A stretch of DNA of 64,000 nt, from positions 53,012-117,011 of the forward strand of contig BDTD01000005.1 in NCBI GenBank assembly GCA_002897635.1. The letters are read 5' to 3'. This stretch comes from a bacterium BMS3Abin11 (GTDB lineage Bacteria > Pseudomonadota > Gammaproteobacteria > BMS3Bbin11). The translations under genes were made by a program, and so were the position numbers. Under the pieces are notes generated by a model. That model was not told the DNA's origin. It made no database searches and saw nothing but the letters and a program-made list of their open reading frames with translations. This document shows positions 57,347 through 64,000 of the stretch, in pieces (position 1 is the stretch's first letter; each line of letters begins with the position of its first letter).

Positions 57347-57428
57347 GAAATGGAGGAATGTTGCCCATGATCCTTACAGAGTGCGCCCGTGAGTGAGAGC
57401 CTGTAAAAAATGGAGGACAGGAATAAGA

Positions 57429-57527
57429 ATGATTTACTACATGTTTATGGTTTCACCTTCGTTACCTGTGATACTGCTTATGGAGAGTATAGTGAATCAA
57501 GTCATCAAAAGCGGAAGGGATAAATGA
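57429..57527 (+). CDS. Possible 32-residue ORF coupled to the next gene
   Basis: ATG 57429 is preceded by GGAGGACAGG. The frame codes a small hydrophobic peptide (MIYYMFMVSPSLPVILLMES...) and its TGA overlaps the ATG of the next gene as ATGA. It could be a leader peptide for translational coupling or chance. No homology can be judged. Confidence 0.3.
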   Translation: MIYYMFMVSPSLPVILLMESIVNQVIKSGRDK

Positions 57528-58441
57528 AATACACGTTTTTTGAGCCTGAAAAGGTAATCAAGACCCCGGAGTTCAAGTACATACTAACATTTCTCAGCGC
57601 GACTGGCAGAACTCAGATTGGATGGCATTACGCTATAGACTTAGCCTGGATCTATTCCCAGATCCGGAACTGGCCAACTGGCTATAAAATTCTCGATGCG
57701 GGTGGTGGTCGTGGGCCTACGCAATTCCTGCTGGCAGAGCTTGGCTTTAATGTAACCAACCTGGATCTTGCCTTGAGTGAGCCGGCAGCAAGCATACAGA
57801 AAAGATACCGGATACAATTTAAAACTGCCGATAGTAAACGGGATGCAGCTTACGGTGATCATTTGTCTAAAAATTATGCTAAGCAAAATGTGCTGCGAAA
57901 ATTGAGGCGTGCTGTTAGTGGTTCCAGGTTCTACCAATACGCTACAACAAATCATTACCACCGCGTTCACGAACGTTGGCGCGTAGATAACGGAATCGTG
58001 AATGAGGTTGGGAAACTGGTTTGGATGCGGGCTAACTTGTGTAAAATACCAGAAATTTCCTCGAATTCCTTTGATGCAGTAGTCTCTCTATCTGCACTGG
58101 AACATATTCCAATCGAATTATTACCACAGGCATGGGCGGAGATCACAAGAATCTGCAAGCCTGAGGCAAAATTTGCCATCACAACATCAGCTACTGAACA
58201 GCAGGCTACCTGGTACCACAAGCCCTCGCAGGGAAATTGTTTTTCAGAGGATGATCTTAAGCGGCTCTTTGGCGCATACCCAGATGAAACTAATCTGCCG
58301 GCAAATGGGATGATAGGGAAGTATCAAGCCTGTACTTACCTCAAAGATAACCTTGCTGATTTCTATAGAAAATCAGCTGAGAATGGCATGCCACATGGAA
58401 AATGGGAACCCAGGTATTTTCCAGTAGGACTGGTGCATTAA
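57524..58441 (+). CDS. Class I SAM-dependent methyltransferase
   Basis: This 305-residue protein has KILDAGGGRGPTQFLLAEL (SAM site), NLDLAL, FDAVVSLSALEHIPIELLPQ and ICKPEAKFAITTSA. The insert between motif I and motif II is long and basic. It has the same fold as the methyltransferase at 56555 but is not a close paralogue. It probably modifies a sugar in the surface polysaccharide. Confidence 0.78.
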   Translation: MKYTFFEPEKVIKTPEFKYILTFLSATGRTQIGWHYAIDLAWIYSQIRNWPTGYKILDAGGGRGPTQFLLAELGFNVTNLDLALSEPAASIQKRYRIQFKTADSKRDAAYGDHLSKNYAKQNVLRKLRRAVSGSRFYQYATTNHYHRVHERWRVDNGIVNEVGKLVWMRANLCKIPEISSNSFDAVVSLSALEHIPIELLPQAWAEITRICKPEAKFAITTSATEQQATWYHKPSQGNCFSEDDLKRLFGAYPDETNLPANGMIGKYQACTYLKDNLADFYRKSAENGMPHGKWEPRYFPVGLVH

Positions 58442-58499
58442 TTTATAAAATGAACGGCAAATATTTTAATCATAGATAAAATTTGAAGTGGAAATAAGT

Positions 58500-59303
58500 A
58501 TGGACATTGATCATAACGATCCGTTAGTTCAACAATCAGCAAGTGTTAATCCATATAGACTGGCAGCAAGCTATTTTTATAGGAGACTGATGTGGGATAT
58601 TAAAAAAGAATCCTGGAGGTCTCGGAGGAAATTGAAAGGCTTAAAAGACAAATATGAAGGTGAAAAAGCTGTAATACTTTGCAATGGACCTAGCCTTCTT
58701 AAAGTGGATTTTTCCTTACTAGAGGGAACATATTCATTTGGACTAAATAAAATTAACCTTCTTTTCGATAAAAACAACTACCGTCCAAGTAGTATTGTTT
58801 CGGTAAACCACCTTGTTATTGAACAAAATAAGGATTTTTTTAATGAGACGGATATTTCGCTGTTCATTGATAGCAGGGCCATAAAACATATAAAGCCAGG
58901 AAATAATATTTGTTTCCTGCCGAGTACCCATCACCGTGCCTTTGCAAAAGATTGTTCGATGAATATTTATCAAGGACACACAGTGACTTTTGTAGCGTTG
59001 CAGCTGGCATTTTATATGGGATTTTCAAAAGTGGCATTAGTAGGCTGCGACCATAATTTTGCCACTAAAGGACCTGCTAACCAGGTGGTAACTTCAGGTG
59101 ATAAAGATGAAAGTCATTTTGACCCATCCTACTTTTCTGGAGGGGTAAAGTGGGAACTTCCGAACCTTTTTGAAAGCGAAGTTTCATTCATGATGGCGAA
59201 GGACATGTATGAAGCGTATGGAAGGGAGATTGTAAATTCGACCACGGGTGGACAGTTAGATGTTTATAGGCGAGAAACTCTGGAATCTTTTCTTGCTAAG
59301 TAG
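58500..59303 (+). CDS. DUF115-like protein, possible glycosyltransferase
   Basis: This protein of about 267 residues has KAVILCNGPSLLKVDFSLLEG, the NGPSL motif of DUF115/Maf-like proteins and CST-type sialyltransferases. GLNKINLLF, FLPSTHHRAF and GFSKVALVGCDHNF follow, which fits that fold. These proteins attach nonulosonic or other acidic sugars in several glycosylation systems, so a link to the CMP-sugar genes upstream is plausible. ATG 58500 is used; a GTG at 58488 would add four residues. The gene looks AT-rich compared with the dcw genes. Confidence 0.65.
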   Translation: MDIDHNDPLVQQSASVNPYRLAASYFYRRLMWDIKKESWRSRRKLKGLKDKYEGEKAVILCNGPSLLKVDFSLLEGTYSFGLNKINLLFDKNNYRPSSIVSVNHLVIEQNKDFFNETDISLFIDSRAIKHIKPGNNICFLPSTHHRAFAKDCSMNIYQGHTVTFVALQLAFYMGFSKVALVGCDHNFATKGPANQVVTSGDKDESHFDPSYFSGGVKWELPNLFESEVSFMMAKDMYEAYGREIVNSTTGGQLDVYRRETLESFLAK

Positions 59304-59416
59304 CTGTTATGGCTTTTGCTCCTTAGTTGAGAAAAGTTTAGCTTCTCGGGAATGTATATTGCTCAACTAACTTAGTGATAGTTTCATATTTGTAAATTAT
59401 TTATAGTAGTACTGAC

Positions 59417-60304
59417 ATGGATATTTTTAATCTAACAGTAGTCATCCCTGCTTTTAAGGACCATCAGCAGATTAAGTATTGTTTGCAGACATTGTATCTG
59501 GGGAATTTTACTGATTTTAATATAATTGTTGTGGACCATGGTGAATCAGATACTATTACCCAATGGGTTACCGATGATTTTCCTCAGGTAATCTGTTTGC
59601 GGGGGTCTTCCGAACTCTGGTGGACCGGTGCAACAAATATCGGTATTAAGTATGCAATTGAAATGGGCAGCAAACAGATTATGTTACTCAATCATGATTG
59701 CTATGTGCGTAGTGATACTATCGCCAATATCCTGAAATCATCAGAAAATGTACCGAATAGTATCGTAGCACCTGTACAATTTAGTCTACGAGATAAAAAA
59801 GAACTGGTTTGTGCAACAAGTTTTTTTTTACTGGGCTTCCCTACAGTAATTTTCCCGGGTAAATGGTGTAAATCATTCAGTTCCGGTAATTTACTATCTA
59901 CCAAGCTTATTATCGGTGGGAGGGGAGCGGTCATACCTGCTGAAATCTTTAGTACGGTAGGGTATTTTGATGAACTTTCTCTTCCTCATTACGGCGCAGA
60001 TCACGATTTCTATCTGCGTTGTAAAAAATCCGGGATTAAACTATTGACATGTTTAGATGCAACCGTAGATGTCGATGACAATGAGCTTTGTCAAAATAAT
60101 AAACATAAAAGTATACCCAGCCATGGATATATTAGTACTCTGTTGAAAAGAAACTCACATCGGAATATTAAGGATACTTATACTCTTTTTTCCCGGTACT
60201 ACCCTCTGCCGGGTTTCGTAATACTGGGTATGGCACTATATTTGACAAGATATTCGCTGGTTTATTTCTTAAGATTCTCTCGTCGTATTCTTTGGCCAGG
60301 TTGA
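59417..60304 (+). CDS. Family 2 glycosyltransferase, rhamnosyltransferase-like
   Basis: This 295-residue protein has LTVVIPAFKDHQQIKYCL, NIIVVDHGESDTI, the ELWWTGATNIGIKYA segment and MLLNHDCYV as the DxD-like metal site, then HYGADHDFYLRCKKSG. A C-terminal membrane-associated helix follows. This pattern is common in rhamnosyltransferases of O-antigen loci. A 113-bp gap precedes it. Confidence 0.83.
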   Translation: MDIFNLTVVIPAFKDHQQIKYCLQTLYLGNFTDFNIIVVDHGESDTITQWVTDDFPQVICLRGSSELWWTGATNIGIKYAIEMGSKQIMLLNHDCYVRSDTIANILKSSENVPNSIVAPVQFSLRDKKELVCATSFFLLGFPTVIFPGKWCKSFSSGNLLSTKLIIGGRGAVIPAEIFSTVGYFDELSLPHYGADHDFYLRCKKSGIKLLTCLDATVDVDDNELCQNNKHKSIPSHGYISTLLKRNSHRNIKDTYTLFSRYYPLPGFVILGMALYLTRYSLVYFLRFSRRILWPG

Positions 60305-60315
60305 ATGTTCTGCTC

Positions 60316-61413
60316 ATGAATATTATTTATCTGTGCAAGCGGCAATACATGGGGAAGGACGTTCTCGACGACCGCTATGGCCGTATGTTTGAAATGCCTC
60401 TGGAATTAAGCCGATCAGGTATAAAGGTCAACTGTTTTTCACTATCCTATCGTACAAGAGGTTATTTCCATGAGAATATTACTGGAGGGCTGGAGTGGGT
60501 CTCCGCTGATTTTAATCTTTCTCATTCCAGTGGCATTTTCAGCTTAGTCAAAGAAATATTAGAATGGGTTAAAATCTGTAAGCCAGTAGCATTCATTGCC
60601 ACCTCGGATATCATACATCTCGCTATTGGCCAGTATGTTTCACAGAAAGCAAACATACCGTTAATCTCAGACCTTTATGATAATTTTGAGAGCTATGGCA
60701 TGTCCAAATTGCCATTTATGAATTTTATTTATCGCAATGCCTTAAAAAAATCCTCAGTTGTAACATGCGTCAGCAAGCCTCTGTCAGAGTATGTGATCAA
60801 ATATTGCAGTTCAGATTGTCAAATAGAAGTCATTGAAAATGCTGTCGATCACGCTGTTTTTAAACCCCTTTCCAGGCAGGAAAGCCGTACCAAACTGTCT
60901 CTACCAGAGGGTGAGATTCTCATAGGTACCGCAGGTGCATTGAGTGAAAATCGAGATATTGGCGTATTATACAGCGCCTATAAAATTGTCCTGGCGAAAA
61001 ACCCGGAGGTTCATCTGGTTCTGGCAGGCAGGTCGTCAGATAAGGTGCCAATACCTGAACACCATAATGTGCACTATTTAGGTGAGTTGGAACACCGCAG
61101 TGTTGCCGATTTTTATAATGCCCTTGATTTGGCCATCGTGCCTCTGACAGACTCAATTTTTGGCAAATATTGCTACCCGCAAAAGGCCTGTGAAATTCTT
61201 GCTTGCAGGAGGCCACTGGTTGCTTCATCAGTGGGTGTCATGACAGACATGCTAAAAGATTATACTGAATGTCTGTTTGATGATGGCGATGCTGAAATGT
61301 TAGCAGAGCGAATACTCGATCAGTTAAATGACCCCGTAGTGCCGGACATTGCAATACATGGCTGGGTGGATCAGTCAGTGAAAATGAAAAAATTAGTTGA
61401 AGCCATCCGTTAA
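60316..61413 (+). CDS. Family 4 glycosyltransferase
   Basis: This GT-B enzyme of about 365 residues starts MNIIYLCKRQYMGKD at ATG 60316, 11 bp after the previous gene. VTCVSKPLSEYVIKYC is the GT4 acceptor-domain helix, IEVIENAVDHAVFKP the donor-domain start, and IVPLTDSIFGKYCYPQKACE carries the E-x7-E-like donor site. A longer frame from TTG 60292 is possible. It adds a sugar to the glycan chain. Confidence 0.85.
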   Translation: MNIIYLCKRQYMGKDVLDDRYGRMFEMPLELSRSGIKVNCFSLSYRTRGYFHENITGGLEWVSADFNLSHSSGIFSLVKEILEWVKICKPVAFIATSDIIHLAIGQYVSQKANIPLISDLYDNFESYGMSKLPFMNFIYRNALKKSSVVTCVSKPLSEYVIKYCSSDCQIEVIENAVDHAVFKPLSRQESRTKLSLPEGEILIGTAGALSENRDIGVLYSAYKIVLAKNPEVHLVLAGRSSDKVPIPEHHNVHYLGELEHRSVADFYNALDLAIVPLTDSIFGKYCYPQKACEILACRRPLVASSVGVMTDMLKDYTECLFDDGDAEMLAERILDQLNDPVVPDIAIHGWVDQSVKMKKLVEAIR

Positions 61414-61425
61414 TTTTGTTCTCAC

Positions 61426-62307
61426 TTACTGGTCGGATGAATCCCGGTAATGTAGTGAAGATATCTGTTCGGATAAAATACCGATTAGAAAAACCATCAA
61501 TGAGGAAATGAACAGCAGGGCGCTCATGTTAGTGAAGCGATTTGCAGTGATATATGTATAACCGTAATAAACAAGACCAGTCAGAAATAGTGCTGTACTA
61601 ATCGGCAGAAAAAGCCTCATTGGCGAAAAAAGCGCTCCGATCTTTAAAATGATTATCAGAAACCTCAGGCCATCCTTAAGTACTCTTATGTTACTGCTCG
61701 TTCCTGTAGCCCTTGTCCCTGCACGTACAGAAATGTAGCCAACGGGGTGGCCTGAACGAAAAAAAGCCATGGTACTGGTTGTTGGGTAAGAGAAACCGTT
61801 AGGCATCAGGTAGAGGAATTTACTGAAGACGTCCTTTCTTACTGCCCTGAAACCGGAGGTAAGATCCATGATATTGTGGCCTGTCATCAGGGATGCAAAT
61901 CGGTTAAAGAAAGCATTAGCGAACCTTTTTATAGTGGAGCTGTGTGTGCTGACCTGTCTCGCTCCAACAACCATATCATAACCCTGTTCCATTTTATTAA
62001 GCAGGTGTGGAATATCATCGACAGAATGCTGGCCATCTGCGTCCATAAAAATCACGATATCACCACTGGCATTTCTACAGCCTGCCTTGATAGCAGCACC
62101 GTTTCCCTGGGAGTATGGGTAGGAGATGATTTTTACACCGTTTTGTTTGCATACAGCTGAGGTGTCATCTGTAGAGCCATCATTTATGACAAGTATTTCC
62201 GCCTCCGGATATGTTGCCTTGAGTTCAGGCAATAGTTTTAAAAGCCCGGCAGATTCATTAAATGCAGGTAATACGATGCTTAGTGAATGTTTCTCTTGCA
62301 CTGGCAA
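61426..62307 (-). CDS. Polyprenyl-phosphate glycosyltransferase, DPM1-like
   Basis: This 293-residue protein has LSIVLPAFNESAGLLKLL, LVINDGSTDDTSAV, GNGAAIKAG and FMDADGQHSVDDI (DxD metal site). Two membrane helices near the C-terminus follow (about 225-275). The pattern fits GT2 enzymes that load a sugar on undecaprenyl phosphate. It is on the opposite strand from the polysaccharide genes and 8 bp downstream of the TMTC-like gene, with which it probably forms an operon. Confidence 0.85.
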   Translation of the reverse strand: MPVQEKHSLSIVLPAFNESAGLLKLLPELKATYPEAEILVINDGSTDDTSAVCKQNGVKIISYPYSQGNGAAIKAGCRNASGDIVIFMDADGQHSVDDIPHLLNKMEQGYDMVVGARQVSTHSSTIKRFANAFFNRFASLMTGHNIMDLTSGFRAVRKDVFSKFLYLMPNGFSYPTTSTMAFFRSGHPVGYISVRAGTRATGTSSNIRVLKDGLRFLIIILKIGALFSPMRLFLPISTALFLTGLVYYGYTYITANRFTNMSALLFISSLMVFLIGILSEQISSLHYRDSSDQ

Positions 62308-62315
62308 AATCCTGA

Positions 62316-64000
62316 TTAGTTTTCGGGTTGTTTATTGTTAAGAATATTTTTTAGTGTGTTAATTGCTTTTTCATGTTGATGATAAATATCATTTTTTTCA
62401 ATGGACGCCAATATTTTTTGTGCCTCTGTTCTTTGCCCTGCCGAGATAAGATAGTTGACCAGGCTAATTTGATGATACAGGTTTGATGGCATCAACGATA
62501 CGGCCATCCTTGCCATTTTGATAGATTTCACAGGATCAAATTCTATAGTATAAGCATATTTTGCCAGAATAGCGTACAACTGAGCCTTGTTACGATTATC
62601 GGCCATAGGATAGCGAATGGCCGCATTTGCGAGTCTTGGGATTTGTATATCATCCTTATCACATTCATTCTTACTCACACATTCAATGAGTTTGTTCAAC
62701 CAGACGATATTCACCTGCTCAAGTGGCTGCGTCGCCAGGCGGTGCTCAAGCTCTTCTATCCATGCTACCTGTATTTGATTGCCACTGTCGATGGAAGCCA
62801 GAATGATACCAAACAGACCAGAAGTTGTGTTTTTTCTTAATGAAGTCGCACGTTCAAGGTACTTGATGGCATTCTGGTAGTTGCTTTCAGGGTCACCCTG
62901 TCCCCGCTCGAGCATTTCTCCATATACCCTGCCTGCTTCATAGTTAGCACGTGCTGAATTGGGGTGGTGCTCAACATTCGTCAGATAAAGAAGCACATTA
63001 TTTGACCATGTCCATGCCCTGAGATGGGTCTGAAAGGCGAATAGAAAAATAAGCGCTGAGATGACTATCGCCCGTAAGTAGATGACTTTCTCTGGTAAAA
63101 TGCCCTGACCAAGGTAGTAAAAAAGTGGGAATAATAAGCCGAAGGAAGGCAGGTAGTTGCGATGCTCGAAAGCAAGTTCTAATGGAATGGCTGTCGATTC
63201 CATCAGGTGTCCGGCAAAAAAGAAAAGTAGACCAAATGCCAGTATCGGTGCACGTTTGATGGAAAAAAGGCCGATGATAAATAGCCCACAGAGGCCTATT
63301 ATTGCAGGAAGAGTTGTATTCGGTTCAATCAAAGACGTAGAAATCGGAATGTCATCAAGGAACAAACCGAACAGAGATGGGGCTGGAAGGAGAATCATGC
63401 GAATATAAAGCCAGAGTATTCGCGACTCAGTCATTAAACGCTCAGTCAGGCTAAAGGGCCGGTTACCATAACCGCCAAGTATGATACCCGGATGCTCTAT
63501 TAAATAGAATAAAATAAGCAATGATGGAATAAACAGAAAAAAGAAATAAAATAAATAAAGTCCTTTTCGGTGAGTGCGGCTTTCGGTATGAAAGCGAAAA
63601 ATGGTGAGTTCGATGATAAAGAGAAATAACGGTAGCAAGCCGCCATTTTCTTTACTGAACCAGGCCAGTGGCAGAAATAAAATTGGCGATAAGAGTATGA
63701 GAGACCATCCTTTCACCGGCGTAGTATCAATGACTATACGGCCTCTTATATAGCTTAGCATTCCTGCCAGAACAAACAGAGCTGACAGACTGTTCATGCG
63801 TTGCACTACATAAAGCACATTTGTCAGATTAATGGGATGAAGTGACCAGCCAAGAGAAATGGCGAGGGCTATTAGTGATATCCGGCGTGCCGATAGGCAG
63901 GTTTGGCCTGTTTTCTTAAGCTGCCGTAGTAAAAACAGGGAAATAAAAAAAACAAGCAAAGCGTTGATGCTGTGAATAACAATATTGGTCAGTTTGAAAT
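62316..64000 (-). CDS. Polytopic membrane protein with TPR-like C-terminus, TMTC-like (partial)
   Basis: The frame runs through the right edge (FKLTNIVIHSINALLVFFIS at the edge), so the N-terminus is missing. There are about ten membrane helices with HPINLTNVLYVVQRMNSLSALF and FEHRNYLPSFG, motifs of bacterial TMTC/PMT-like GT-C proteins, followed by a helical, TPR-like tail (about 330-547 of the visible part). GT-C proteins use polyprenyl-phosphate sugars made by enzymes like the one encoded next to it, so the two may form a protein or lipid glycosylation pair. Confidence 0.75.
   Translation of the reverse strand, partial: FKLTNIVIHSINALLVFFISLFLLRQLKKTGQTCLSARRISLIALAISLGWSLHPINLTNVLYVVQRMNSLSALFVLAGMLSYIRGRIVIDTTPVKGWSLILLSPILFLPLAWFSKENGGLLPLFLFIIELTIFRFHTESRTHRKGLYLFYFFFLFIPSLLILFYLIEHPGIILGGYGNRPFSLTERLMTESRILWLYIRMILLPAPSLFGLFLDDIPISTSLIEPNTTLPAIIGLCGLFIIGLFSIKRAPILAFGLLFFFAGHLMESTAIPLELAFEHRNYLPSFGLLFPLFYYLGQGILPEKVIYLRAIVISALIFLFAFQTHLRAWTWSNNVLLYLTNVEHHPNSARANYEAGRVYGEMLERGQGDPESNYQNAIKYLERATSLRKNTTSGLFGIILASIDSGNQIQVAWIEELEHRLATQPLEQVNIVWLNKLIECVSKNECDKDDIQIPRLANAAIRYPMADNRNKAQLYAILAKYAYTIEFDPVKSIKMARMAVSLMPSNLYHQISLVNYLISAGQRTEAQKILASIEKNDIYHQHEKAINTLKNILNNKQPEN

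Overview
The window is chromosomal DNA from a Gram-negative gammaproteobacterium outside the Enterobacteriaceae. The evidence is the order diaA-yraN-lpoA / rsmI-rnpB-mraZ seen in Pseudomonas-like genomes, an uninterrupted dcw (division and cell wall) cluster running into lpxC, meso-DAP-type MurE, LPS heptose and lipid A genes, SlmA, and a pilB-pilC-pilD-coaE type IV pilus block. I cannot assign a genus.

Layout. (1) 1-8657, minus strand: a coupled operon of secreted proteins. It encodes a ~1340-residue PKD/thrombospondin-3 protein, two paralogous proteins with a carboxypeptidase-regulatory-like domain, and a zinc phospholipase C-like protein with Asp-boxes that runs off the left edge. An ~85 bp scar between the paralogues contains three collinear pieces of a second, deleted phospholipase gene. 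(2) 8960-18450: slmA, a macrodomain protein, a transmembrane Ser/Thr kinase with Sel1 repeats, a GlcD-type oxidase, heptose-1-P adenylyltransferase, diaA, yraN, lpoA and, divergently, rsmI. (3) 18509-20170: rnpB and a gene-poor spacer with one small ORF. (4) 20077-37727: a promoter with a probable MraZ operator, then mraZ-rsmH-ftsL-ftsI-murE-murF-mraY-murD-ftsW-murG-murC-murB-ddlB-ftsQ-ftsA-ftsZ, nearly all overlapping by a few bases. This block makes lipid II and the division ring. (5) 37728-45404: lpxC, dciA (opposite strand), an M23 peptidase, secA, argJ and coaE. (6) 45413-49565: pilD, pilC and pilB on the minus strand. (7) 50103-64000: a surface-polysaccharide locus. It has a winged-helix regulator, a metallo-beta-lactamase-fold hydrolase, glycosyltransferases, a CMP-sugar-type cytidylyltransferase with a 2-hydroxyacid dehydrogenase and an SDR, a flippase, two methyltransferases, a DUF115-like protein and a TMTC-like membrane protein cut by the right edge.

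The most unusual content is non-coding. Two copies (37790-38043 and 47590-47853) of a ~254-264 bp element share terminal inverted repeats, TA target duplications and two internal hairpins whose stems covary between copies. One copy sits exactly in the pilB/pilC stop-start overlap, recreates that overlap at both ends, is open in frame throughout and supplies the pilC ribosome binding site. A perfect 12-unit TAACCCG array ends 1 bp before the start codon of the polysaccharide-locus regulator and looks like a contingency locus. A dispersed repeat related to GACTCGAGACAAAAGACTAA is found at the 3' ends of several genes and supplies the C-terminus of RsmI. REP-like palindromes lie before secA and between argJ and coaE.
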